Assembly: GCF_007655135.1 (NCBI RefSeq) | Contig: NC_045129.1 | Span: 5,394,001-5,458,000, forward strand | Length of the DNA stretch: 64,000 nucleotides | Origin: Punica granatum | Lineage: Eukaryota; Streptophyta; Magnoliopsida; Myrtales; Lythraceae | Direction: 5' to 3' | Part shown: positions 45,701 to 56,544 of the stretch, piece by piece | Position numbering within the stretch: position 1 is the first letter of the stretch | How the letters are laid out: each line of letters starts with the position of its first letter | Notes under the pieces: generated by a model | Told to the model about the DNA's origin: nothing | Seen by the model: only the letters and a program-made list of their open reading frames with translations | The model's database searches: none | Program-made: the position numbers and the translations under genes

Positions 45701-48700
45701 TCTTGTCTGTCCAAGGTTATTGTCCCTGTGCATCATTACGGAATTGCTCTAATGAGTGTTTCCAATATTGGGTAGGGTTATCTGCTTGAGGAAGACGGGA
45801 ACTTACCCTTGACGGGATCGTAGAACCTCTCAATGAGAGCGAATATTGTGGACTTGCCCCCACCACTAGCCCCTACCAGTGCCATGGTCTTGGAGGAGGG
45901 AATCACCAGAGACAATGACCGGAGAACCAGAGCCTCCGGGCGGGACGGGTATGCAAAACTGACAGCTCTGAATTCGATCCTCCCACGGACAGTTGAGATT
46001 GTCTGACCCCTGGGGTTGTAGGGGTCGATCTCTGGGACTCTCTCTATGATACTAAACACCCGACCAGCTGCAACCGTACCTTGTGCGAACTGAGCAAAGT
46101 AGGACAGTGACATTGCCAATCCCCTGGAAAATGAACTTTATGTTCATATGAAATTTGACTGGAGGCCGCATTGACTTTAACATTGATAATCATTTAATGC
46201 TTAATAGCAACTCTTATAAGATGATCGAATCGATGAGCTTTTGTTTCTGCAACATAAAACGAAAGCCTATAAAGCCAAATATGAATTCACCTGTGCTTAG
46301 AAACTGAAACCAATCTTTCATTTACCTTCCCCCAACATTGACACCAAAGAAGCAGGCAATGGCTTTTCCTCCATTAAGTTCTCCACGGGCAACCAATATT
46401 GAGCCATACCAGAAGGCCAGGGCCCACGTAGAGTATGTCACCAGGTAGATTACTCCCATCCCAGCACCCTTGGCGAAACCGATCTTTGCCCCTACAGGGA
46501 CTGATCTCTCTAATAGCTCACTGTATCGTGCTGCCAGATTATCCTCTGCAACGAATGACAGTACAGTCCTGATGGAACTGATGGCTTGCTCCACCACGCT
46601 TCCGGCTTTCATGTATGATACCTTCAAGGAATAGAAGATGAAAAAACAGTAAGAATACGTAACTTCCAGAACTCGAGTAACACTAGATGAGGAGTCACAT
46701 CAATGCATAGGTAAAAAGAAATCGAAATCAAACATCTCAGAGCACCGGCAAAAATTTTCTTACAGTCTCGAATTAATTCTGCATATGAATCTCTTACCTC
46801 CTCTTTTGAAGCCAAACCGACGTAGACAGCCTTGTAAGCAATCCCACAGAACATCATTAGCGGCGTAACTGAAAAAACTACCAGAGACACTTTCCACGAC
46901 CTCAAGAACCCAACGACATACCCGCATATGAATGTAAACACATGGTGAACAAAGTGCGCCATCTGTTGTAAGAAAGATACATAGACTTAGGATCAGATTA
47001 GTATAATTATATTGATATAATTCTATTTACCGGAAATAAATTTGTCTGCAGATTTGACGAACCTTTTCTCCCAAAACTTCTTGGATTTGAGCAACATCAC
47101 TAGATATCCCGTGCATGACGTCGCTTGTCCTGACATCCCTGTCAAAGAAGCCAATGTCTTGTCTGAGGACTGCCCTCAGGTATTTAGTCCTTATCCTGTG
47201 GGCTGCCCTCTCCCCGACTAGTCTCCAACATGTTATCTCTGCAACATACATATAAACATTGCCGTGTTTCAGCCTTCTGTCATTGCATCGAGAATATAAT
47301 TATCCCAAAAATAAAATAGAAACTATAACATTTGATTGCTGATATTTCAGATTCTAGCCCTTACCCAGGTAAGCTCCAACCACCACCAGTGCTACTAGTC
47401 CAGTCATAAACAAACATATCTGCGAGATAAAATTACACAAAAAATTAGTCATTAGTTTGATGAATAAACTTGAAATTAGTCAAAAAAATATTTGTTACCT
47501 TCTCTATATGTTTCATCATCGTGTCTAGATCCCCTCCGATATCCTGAGCAATCTTGTTTACAAAATTTCCAAACAGGTAAGAGTACCAAGGAAGAGAACC
47601 CCCGTTGATTAAGGCTCCAATACATCCCAAGATCACAAGAACCATATCCCACTTTGTTGAGTACTTGAATAGGCTAAGTAACCCAATAGTTTTAACGTTT
47701 CCATCTCCATCATCGTCGTCGTCATCATCATGCTCATCACCATAATCATGCTCTTTGTGTTGAACAGGAACTCGACTAGTAATTTCGTGATTCTGTTCAT
47801 CATGACTATAATATGCATCATTGCCAAAATAGCCCTCCTTGCTCCTCAGATCACGATGGCCATGTTCACCTCGATGGTGACCATGATGATGCATGCCGCG
47901 GGACAGATCATCATAATGACCATAGTGATCATTGCTGCTGTCATTATCATCAGTGTTGGTATCTCTGTGCGTCTTGTGAAAATTCATTACATGGCCATGT
48001 TCTCCTTGACTGTGACGATGATGCCCACGACCATGGTCATGTGCAGTGTCATGTTCATGATCACCAAAGTCATTGTTGTCATGAGCGTGTGACCTGTGAG
48101 GACCCACGAGGTCCGTGTCAACATCATCGAGCTCCTTTGTGTCATAAACAATGATGCCTAGTTCATCTATTTTAGGCAAAGCGCTTCCATTTCCATTACC
48201 ACTCTCCTTGATAGCTCCCAAACCTGAGGAGGACCCACTGGCCTTATTGCTGCTAACCTTGCTATTCTCTCCATGCCCATAGCCCTTCCCGGAAAACGAA
48301 CTCCCGTTACTATTATAGCCTCTACCCACAAAGCTTTGGAGCTCGAGCCTCCCTGAGAGCACTTCCCCGTACCCGGAGTACTCATAGCATGGGTTAGCAA
48401 AGCTCCGGAGCCCAGAGGCAGTCCGAGACATATAGTATTCATTAGCTGTCCGCCTGAAGATCCGACTGCGGGAGGGTGTGGCGGCTGCTGGCCAGGGACT
48501 CAAGGCCCCGCCCAGGTCACGGCCATCCCGCCACCCGGACGGCTCGAACTGCCAGGACACCTCGCTCTGCCATGATGTGTCGTCATCGGAGGCAAATGCA
48601 GCTGCAGGGGGAGGTTGGCGGGATCTCCGGTTCCTCAGGTGTCCATTAGGGGACAGGTACTGGTGGGAGCTGAGGGGGGTAAAGGAGCTGGAGGCGGCAG

Positions 48701-48770
48701 GGGTGGGGTAGTGCAGTCGCAGGGACTGGTCAGACGAGGAGTACCCGAACTCGAAGGAGGAGTCAACCAT
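42768..48770 (-). CDS. ABCB (MDR/P-glycoprotein) transporter with His-rich N-terminal extension
   Basis: This is a full-size ABC exporter with two membrane domains and two nucleotide-binding domains. Nine exons join in frame, from the start: 47499-48770, 47365-47419, 47063-47238, 46798-46962, 46326-46621, 45807-46123, 45502-45725, 43372-45300, 42768-43115 (1593 residues). The first membrane domain starts near 361 ([13 protein letters not shown]). NBD1 has Walker [10 protein letters not shown] (about 739), signature LSGGQKQR (843) and Walker B ILLLDEP. NBD2 has Walker [10 protein letters not shown] (about 1382), signature LSGGQKQR (1486) and [12 protein letters not shown]. Catalytic residues look intact. 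The first 350 residues are unusual: a Ser/Arg/Gly-rich part (1-200), then a segment with 28 His between 225 and 347 and an Asp run. Plant ABCBs move auxin, other hormones or metabolites; the substrate here is unknown. Confidence 0.92.
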
Positions 48771-49060
48771 TGGAAGAAGTCCTCAGTGGCTTGGAATTAG
48801 CTTGGAATGTTTGATCAGAGGAAGAAAGTTTGAATTTGAGAAGGAAGAACTAATGGAAGATGGAAGGCTAAGCACAAAGGAGGTCATAGCCAGACAGAGC
48901 TCAACATTGTGAGCGAGGAGATATGTCCAAAGACAGGTTGTCTTGAGGAGTCAATGGCGTTCCAGTTCATCGCCATGTCTTTTCCTAGTTGAGATTTACT
49001 GCGATGTTCTCAAAGGAACCTCGTACACTCATCTGGAACAAACATCCCCATCCCCATAAG

Positions 49061-49239
49061 CAGGGGCGGAGCCAGGATTTCGTGGGGGAAAAAATGTTAC
49101 TTACATAAATATTTTTTTTTCAAGGGGGCAAAATACTAATTTTACATAGAAAAACACATACTTTTAGGAAAATATTTTAAAAAATTCAAAGTTCAGGGGG
49201 CAATTGCCCCCTCCTAGCTATACATTGGCTCCGCCCCTG
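49061..49239. mobile_element. hAT-type MITE
   Basis: This 179-bp element has perfect 14-bp terminal inverted repeats (caggggcggagcca / tggctccgcccctg). It is flanked by a perfect 8-bp duplication, cccataag (49053-49060 and 49240-49247). An 8-bp duplication and CAGGGGCGGAGCCA ends are typical of the hAT superfamily. An inner inverted pair, aagggggcaaaat and cagggggcaattg-type text, also occurs. It lies about 290 bp upstream of the ABCB start codon. Confidence 0.9.
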
Positions 49240-49504
49240 CCCATAAGTCCTTTCTCCAGCGGGTAACTGAATACTACTTACTATGTAATCCCAACTGTCA
49301 AGTGATTGCCCTCGAAAATTTCGCTGCAGTTCAAGTTCTATGGACTCTTCACTTCGGCGACTAAAACAATATATCAGATGGAATTTCCGCACAAGGGTCG
49401 CGATGGGCGCTAGATGATAGGGGGGTAAAATTTTTGTTCTTACAACATCAATAATCATTTTTTGTTTTTAGGGGTCGGACATTAGCCAAGTTGTTGACCC
49501 AGAA

Positions 49505-49528
49505 ATATATATATATATATATATATAT
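49505..49528. repeat. (TA)n microsatellite
   Basis: An uninterrupted TA dinucleotide run of about 12 units. Confidence 0.9.
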
Positions 49529-50070
49529 TTTATAGTTGTGGAGGTATGAATGTATAGTTATTGAGCCAAATGCCTTCCTCTCCTTGCTTTAAAACACAAG
49601 GCTTATCAGTAAAGCATATGGAAAATCTGTTGTTTGAAGAAGACAGCATAAGGAGCTGCCAGGCCGGCCGTTGAAAAACGTAGCAGGAAATTTCATTAAT
49701 TAGGAATCAGGGGCAGATTATTTAATTGGCGGTGTGATTTGGGAGTATAATATCCTGAGTTTGCTGTGTGATTGGTTATATGGGTGTCCTCTAGTGATAG
49801 AGTCCAGCCCTTTTCCAAGGACAGTTACATGCGGTTAATACATCATTTAGCCGTACAACGATATATTCAATGTCCACCGATAAAATTTATGAATTGCTTT
49901 TCTGGCTACTTGGTTGTACTTTACGTAACGTGACAATGTAGTAAGTCCATTCAATGTAAAATACGATTGATCGTTACGTGCCTGTCCATTTTATGACCTA
50001 TTTTCAGACCGTTCAAAATGACAGGAAGAAGCAGCAGGAGTAGAGCCTTGAAACTTGGCTGGTTCCGACC

Positions 50071-50320
50071 CCTGAAAAGCTGACATAGCTTTCCGATTTG
50101 GTCGGTTTGAACCCATCTCAGAATTTTCCTGGAGGGTGCCGGAAAATATAAGGGACATGAGGCTTGTTGAGTCCCTCGACGTCTCAAACAATGAACAATC
50201 AGAGACTATTTCACATGGCATCTCTGCTTTGGCGAGGCTAAGCCACAGTTCCTTCTTGAACAACTTCAAGGGGAGAATTCCCAGAAGCAATCATCTGCAA
50301 TTTCCTTGTTATGATCTTAG
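50071..50320 (+). pseudogene. Relic of an LRR receptor-like protein gene
   Basis: The translation follows the last repeats of plant receptor-like proteins. The segment PEKLT, stop, LSDLVGLNPSQNFPG continues after a one-base frame change as VPENIRDMRLVESLDVSNN, then ISHGISALARLSH and GRIPRSNHLQ. Intact family members read roughly as LPEELTNLFGLVGLNLS, then IPENIGDMRLLESLD, then GRIPRSNQLQ. One in-frame stop and one frameshift show it is dead. No other part of such a gene is found nearby, so this is a small isolated fragment. Confidence 0.65.
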
Positions 50321-51082
50321 TATCATCACGAGAAAATAATTTTTTGTGGTCATGGTTTGACATCGCCGACTGACGAGACGAAAACGACTCACGTGATTGG
50401 TTGTTTGGAATTTAAGGTTGCCTTGGATTGTGAAGTACTAGAAACTACAGGAATCTAGTTTTCTTATATATAAACAGTGACACGGGGAAGTTTGAATATC
50501 CTTCTCTGCTTCTCAAGGACAAATTTGGGCAGTCCAAGTTGAATACGTGCAGAAAGCAAATAGAAGAAACCGAAACTTCAACATCGATGAGATGGTAGTC
50601 TAGTGATAACTTTAGTAGAATCATGAAACTGCAGGCCTAAAGGCAGGGCAATTATGAAGAACTCTCCTTGTAGTAAAGCACTAGGAATGGATCATTCTAA
50701 GACAACACAACGAAAAAATTGAAACTTCATCTCCAATGAAGCATATAAGAAAGAAGGAATCTTTTCACGACATTAGATAGACGTAATGAACAATACATCG
50801 ACACTAACCCATCACAAGTTTGTAGCCACCCAGCTCTTAGGCTTTCCGTTTTCCCTCCAAAAGTTGAGTAACTTTCTAAGAACCTCTGCTGACATCCAAA
50901 CCCGAGCAGATATAGTAGGTTCACAGTACTTCCCCACTTCTTCAGGCTTCCGTCTTGGGAAGCAACAGATGTACTAATATACAAAGTCTCAAGTGGGCCT
51001 AAAAGATCTTTCTGAGAAATCAGGCCTTCTCACACCCAGAGTACGTTTACTTGTCTAACCATGCCAACTAAATCATCAAAAC

Positions 51083-52293
51083 CTACGAGATGACAGTATT
51101 CGAATTTGGAGCAGAACGTCTCCTCATTGATTGCGACTGCTTCCCGGGCTTCTCTTCCTTTGTGAGGGGAGGCAACTCTTCTCTATTAATTTTGCTTTGT
51201 GCGAAGCTTACCGGCCTTACCCTCTCAGAATGAGTCCTCGTCTTGCTGACTGCAGGCAAGCGCTTGGTTTTCTGTTGGTGGAGATTGGATGCAGTGGGAA
51301 ATGATTGTGAAATAGGATACTCAGTAGGCCTCCTTGTTGAAGCAAAGATCGATGCTTTACTGTGTAATGATTGTAGAGCTGGGATTGCTGTGCTTCGTGT
51401 GGCAAGGGAAGGCAAGTCTTGATCGGGAAATCTGTTATTTTGGTGCGTTTTCAGTTCCAAAGGCACGTGTGCTTCTTCCTCCTCTTCAGCATGAATGGAA
51501 TCAATTTGTTGTCCCTAGAAGCAAAACTCCCTAGTAAGCTATAAGTTGTATTATAATCCGTGACAGGCAGAAGCTAGCAAGATTTAGGCTAAACATGAAA
51601 TTTGAATTAATTGACATATTCTCTCCCGTAAAAAGATCATAAATAGAAGTAACGAGGTACCTGTTGTGTCCATAATACACTTGATCGTGCATTGAACGAT
51701 CGAAGTTTATCCACTCGGCAGCGAGTTTTAGATATTGATTCATGGCCTTCAGGTGGCCTGAATAACTTGGCTCTCAGCTCGCTGCTTCTCCGATCGAAGC
51801 ACTCTTGCAAGGCCCTCAACTTCATCTCCTTCTCCACCCTCCTGGTTCTCCACTCCTCCCTCAGCTTCGCATCCCGTTTCTCCATATACCTCTCATAGAA
51901 TTTCCCCCTCAAACCAATGGAAAAGGACACACTTCTTATACTTCTGTTATAATCAGCCAGATACGGTACTTCACAACCAGGCGGGGATCCAGCAATCCTC
52001 TCCTTCCCCAAGGAATTAGAATGATTCAGGGGAGCATGCAGCTGGTGCTCCGCAAAAAGCTTCTCGAGCTCATCCGCCTTTGTCATAAACTCATCGGTGA
52101 GTTCTCTGACGCTTCTCCTGAATTGCCTTGCCCTCTGAACTGGCTCTCTTGTTGAGGAAGGCTTAGTAGCTTGAGGACTATCCAGTAACTTTATTCCAGG
52201 ATTAACTACTCCGCTGTTCCGGGTCTCTCCGCTCTTCCCGTATGACCTCCTGACCTGGTCGGAGCCACCTCGGAATGGCTTCTCAAACTTCAT
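51083..52293 (-). CDS. Short CIP7-like protein
   Basis: Two exons (51661-52293 and 51083-51514, donor gtacct, acceptor ttctag) join in frame to give 354 residues. Residues near 120-175 (YERYMEKRDAKLREEWRTRR, then VEKEMKLRALQECFDRR) form a charged coiled-coil like the C-terminal part of COP1-interacting protein 7 and its relatives. Those proteins are usually about 1000 residues or more, and the family N-terminal domain is absent here. The remainder is basic and Ser-rich with no catalytic motif. From memory, the Arabidopsis genome has a CIP7-related gene close to PHL, so its presence near PHL here may reflect old synteny. It could be a distinct short family or a truncated copy. A molecular role cannot be stated. 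Confidence 0.6.
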
Positions 52294-54197
52294 TCTGTTT
52301 CCGTCCCGATCAATGTTCCTAGCCCCTCTTTGCTACCGGATGAAACTTGTATTGCCACACCTTAGTAGACCATACAAACCGTATAACACCGTCTCGATCT
52401 TCTCTGCCGAGAATTCAAGAATGTGCGTCACCCTGAACCCAAATAATTCAATTCTACCCTCTCTGCCCGAAGAACTCATCAACCTAAACTTGCCTTTGAT
52501 TGAACGAGAAAGAGGAGGACGAGAAATTGATCGAATCCAAGGAGAAGGGTGAGAGCCGCCCTCATTCGATTTAATCGATGACTTGGTCAGGGTCTTACAT
52601 ATGTTCCTTATGCGCATTTCTCCATCAAGTGAGGAAGTTAGGTTTGGCGGGCCCGCCAAGTTGGGATTCCTGACAAGACCTAGGCAGGCCCCTGCTAGTT
52701 GATGGAGTGTTCGTGTTCGAGAAACCGTTGCATGCTCTTAGCTCGTATTGTACATAATAAGCGGACCCGAACTATCCCACATGAAAAGACAACAGTTTCA
52801 TTTGATATCGTGATTGCACACCCATTTACATCTTGACAATTTTACATCCTATTCTTGAGCATAACGCATTTTCTTCTACTGATTGAACCGTGTTATATTA
52901 TGTGCAAAAAAAGGAAAAAAATCGATTGGTTAATGACTATACAAAGCAAACAATTTCAAATTTCAGATGACGTGATCGACTCAATAGGACTCATTTGACC
53001 GTTCCCATTTATTAGCATATAAGTGAAAATAATTTCTTTTTTCCACTTAATAATCTAATAGAAGATAATAAAACAGATAAAAGTTTCCTTTTTTTCCCTC
53101 AAAATTAAATGGTGGGAGGTCCAAGAAGTGAATCTCCAACATGAAAACAGCCATATAACTACTGTACCTGCCATGAGATGCCACATGGCGCCAACGTAAA
53201 TTTTTGCCATTAAAAAATATTGCCTCTTTTTCTTTTTTTCTTTTTTTTGGCAATTGATTAAGGAAAATATTGTAGTATTACCTTTTACCTGCAATCTAGA
53301 CCATCCAACATTCCCCTACTCTTCCTAACTTAGCTTCCAATCCGATTCTACCAAACCGAATTGAAGCAGAATTTACAATAAACTGTGACTCAAGAATCAA
53401 TTAAAACACGTACATACTCCCTTTTATAGAGTGCGGTTGCTAAATTAGGATGGTTGGATGGACATGAAGGAATTACATGAGAAAACTACAAACTGAAAGA
53501 TGTCATGTCTATGTCTGATTCTCCAAGGTTTTTCTCAATCATGGAAAATTACAGACACCAAGCCTCTGTCATGATAACATCTCAAAGCTTTCTTTGTGAT
53601 GGGCATTCATTTTCCAACCTTTTCCTTTTACTCTTTTTTCTATTATTTTATTTTATTTATCACTTTTATGCTTTGTGGAGTACTCACTGAATGGTGACCC
53701 TTCACTTTCTTGATAGCTTGCCAGTGTGATTGATTAGTTCTCTGAGAAGCCAGGTTTAATGTAATTGACCACAAGGAAAGGTGAACCATAAGATTTAAAC
53801 TTCGGCTTCTCGAGAAGAACTGTAAATATATCAGATTTCAGAAGCATGTGCACATTGATGCTGGAGGGCCATCATATCAAGTTTTGCCTAATTTCGTAAC
53901 CACCCTACTTGTTCATTGCCGCTACCCGACCAGCCGCTTCTTCTCGAAACCTAGCCACTGGGGCTAGGCTAGCTAGCAAACCTAGCAAACAGTGGTTGTT
54001 GGCCTCTCTAGCCTCAACCATAGCCAAGACATTCAACAGGGATCTGGCTCATAAGCCTGTACCTCCAAAGCAGAGGGGATTCTATCACGGTCTCGGCCAA
54101 CCTCGGCCCTTCGGGGCCTCTGGCTCTACTAAGCCCAACCCCGATGTTCCCTATCTCGGTCGGGTCTACCAAGTGTGGCACCCATGTGGATCTGTAT
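52294..54197. other. Intergenic DNA upstream of the CIP7-like gene
   Basis: A 109-codon minus-strand frame at 52333-52659 stops 40 bp before the CIP7-like ATG and shows no motif, so it is probably leader sequence. The rest is AT-rich with no recognised feature. Confidence 0.45.
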
Positions 54198-54804
54198 TAG
54201 GAGTGATCAGTTGCGAATACCTTGTATTTTTCACGATACTCGGACCCTACTCTATAAGGGACAGGTTCCAATATTTTGAAACCGGACCCTACCCTATAAG
54301 GGACAGGTTCCAAGATTTTGGAACCGGACCCTACCATGTTGAATCCTGAAACCGAAACCTGTATTATACCACAGGTTCCGAGTACCTTGTTGGAACCTAT
54401 AATTTTTTTTCTCTGGCTAAATAAAATCGAAAATATCACATACATAATCAATAATCACGCCAAATAGAATGTCAACAAAGATTTAGATTAATTCACAACA
54501 ACAAAAAAATAATATGTCTCATCAATTCATCGACAAAATTAAACATCCATAATACGATCTCACACAATAAAGTACCTCTATTATGATTCATTAAAAGAGA
54601 CAGTAACTTTACTCTTTCATCTTTTTTTTAAAATAAATAACCGGTTCCGGGTACCCTGTAGGCAGGAATCGGAACCGATTTTCATCGGTTCCGAATTTTA
54701 ATATCCGGAACCTACCATATTTTCAATATGAGCTACCCGAATCCTACCCTAATGGATAAGTTCCAATCGGTTCTGAATATACCCGGTACCCGTGCATACC
54801 CCTA
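54198..54804. mobile_element. Non-autonomous hAT-like element
   Basis: This 607-bp element has weak inverted ends (taggagtg at the left; inverse of the right end taggggta). It is flanked by 8-bp duplications atctgtat (54190-54197) and atccgtat (54805-54812) with one mismatch. The subterminal regions contain repeated ggttcc and ggaacc motifs, including a direct duplication of ggaccctaccctataaggga-type text at 54240-54340. The TAGGGGTG-like end and the 8-bp duplication suggest hAT. No transposase is present. Confidence 0.6.
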
Positions 54805-55159
54805 ATCCGTATTAGCATGTTAGGGGACAAAATGAGCTTTTCTAACACAAAAAACAAACAGAATAAAAGTGGCTTTCCTATAATTAATTGAGCTGTAATA
54901 ATTTGGCAATTTCCGGTCCATGCACACAAGACATACAATGTGCATAGTACTGCCCGCCCAAACCTATTGACACAATTGCTCCAAACCTCAAGCAAATCAT
55001 CGTAATCTTCGCTACTCCCTCTAAGCTATTCCCATGGAGATTGCTGAATCATTCTATAAATTATCGGCAAAACCATTGCAAAGCAAAGGACATTGCTAGA
55101 GCAGAGATCAGTGAGGCTCCTACCAGCGGGCAGAGAGAAACCAATAAGCAATTGAATCA

Positions 55160-56544
55160 ATGGCTGCTTCTTTTTTCTCAGTTTCCTCTTCCATTGCCAC
55201 TCTTACTTGTGCTCCCAATAGGAGCCCTAGTAGTTTCCCACTTGGAAGCATCTCGAGCATCGTAAGTTTCGCAAAAACAACCCTCCCTTTCTTTCAGAAT
55301 CTAGGATTATATTTGGTTTTAGATTTAAGTAGAGTTGAATTTTGATTTTAATTGAGTTGTGATGATTGTATTATTAAATTATGAAAAAATGTGTGAAAAA
55401 GTAATGAATAGTTGAGAGAAAGTAATGATTGTGTTGTTGAATTTTAGAAAAAGTAATGAATAGTTAAAAAAAATAATGATTGTATTGTTGAATTGAAAAT
55501 AAGTTGAGTTAAGTGTAATAGAGTTAAAATTAAAGTTAAAATCGGTTTGTGAAACCAAACAAGCTCGATGTGGCGTGGAATCTCAACTTACCCTTCTTCT
55601 ATTCTGCCCATGTACTATAGTCATGCTGCGTTACATCTCTTTTAACGATGTTGTCTGTGTAACTTTCATCGTAAAGGAATTAATTCTTTTCGGTTTTTGA
55701 TTATGTGAAATGAAGGGTGGTGGACTGAGGCTTGTGCCAAGGATCAGCACCATAAGGGCAACAAGAAGGCTATCTATGACCCCAAGCTACTCCAAATCCA
55801 CAATCTCATGCTCCGCTGTAAGCTTTTCTTTTTTTTCTTTTTCTTTTTTTTAATCGTACCAATTGCTTAAATCGAGTTGTTCGAACAATTGCGGATTTAT
55901 CGAAGCATTAATCTTTGTTTGCAGGCTCAGCCGGAGACTGTGAAGACAGTCCAAAGCATAATTGCAAAGCAGCTGTCGATTGATGAGAGCACTGTGGCCC
56001 CTGAAACCAAGTTTGCAGACTTGGGAGCTGACTCCCTTGACATTGTATGTCCTTGAGACTAATTCCCTCTTCCGACATTCTTTTCCACTGTTTTTACCAG
56101 AATGCAGCCTAACCTTGAATTTGATCGCCCTACGGGTTCATGGGTCCAACCGGCAAACAATGGGCTCAAATGTCAGTTTTACAATCAAATCAGCATATAC
56201 TAGGAGACATTGTTCAATGTGAAAGAGTATGTCTATTCGTACCGTTTCCTACTGGTGCGTGTTGGCGATGGTACATTTACGGGAACCTAACTGGTCATCC
56301 AGGCAGTTCCTAGTTGATCAACCGGCTATTCCAGTTTGATTCCAGTAACATTAATGTTCTGTTTTGCACTGGTGGGTGAGCAAATTCGACTGAATTTTTG
56401 GAACAGGTTGAGATTATGATGGCCTTGGAGGAGAAGTTTGCGGTATCAATCGGGGAAGCAGGAGCTGAGAACATTGCAACCGTTAAGGATGCTGCTGATT
56501 TGATCGAGAAAGTCAAGGCTGCCCCAGCTTCAACTTCTGTTTAA
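55160..56544 (+). CDS. Plastid acyl carrier protein
   Basis: It carries growing acyl chains on a phosphopantetheine arm for type II fatty acid synthesis in plastids. Four exons join in frame: 55160-55261, 55716-55817, 55925-56044, 56407-56544 (153 residues). Residues 1 to about 68 are a Ser/Thr/Arg-rich plastid transit peptide (MAASFFSVSSSIATLT). The mature domain begins near AQPETVKTVQSIIAKQL. The attachment serine is Ser105 in GADSLDIVEIMMALEEKF, with intron 3 directly after DSLDI, a typical ACP intron position. Helix residues FADLGAD and the C terminus AADLIEKVKA are conserved. Length and four-exon structure are normal for plant ACPs. A MITE occupies most of intron 1. The acceptor of intron 1 (atgaag) has a weak pyrimidine tract, so exon 2 could shift slightly. 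Confidence 0.93.
55307..55568. mobile_element. MITE in intron 1 of the ACP gene
   Basis: This AT-rich block carries inverted ends atttggtttta and tgaaaccaaacaag and two internal agtaatgaatagtt copies. It matches the inverse of the PHL-intron element at 30640-30885. Its end also resembles that of the element at 27056-27281. The boundaries are approximate. Confidence 0.6.

Larger units (their letters stand above)
48771..51082. other. Intergenic DNA upstream of the ABCB gene
   Basis: It contains the ABCB 5' region, a hAT-type MITE, a TA microsatellite and an LRR-gene relic, listed separately. Nothing else is recognised. Confidence 0.5.

Noticed and set aside
47730..48154. Long plus-strand frames rich in Met/Ile or His/Asp
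   Set aside because: They are antisense shadows of the His/Asp-rich first exon of the ABCB gene, produced by its CAT/GAT-rich codons.
52333..52659. 108-codon minus-strand frame upstream of the CIP7-like gene
   Set aside because: No motif, and it stops 40 bp before the main ATG; more likely leader sequence or chance.
53909..54349. 146-codon plus-strand frame
   Set aside because: Its second half runs into the hAT-like element, and its repeated PYxIRDRFQxF pattern is the DNA duplication there. No domain is recognisable.
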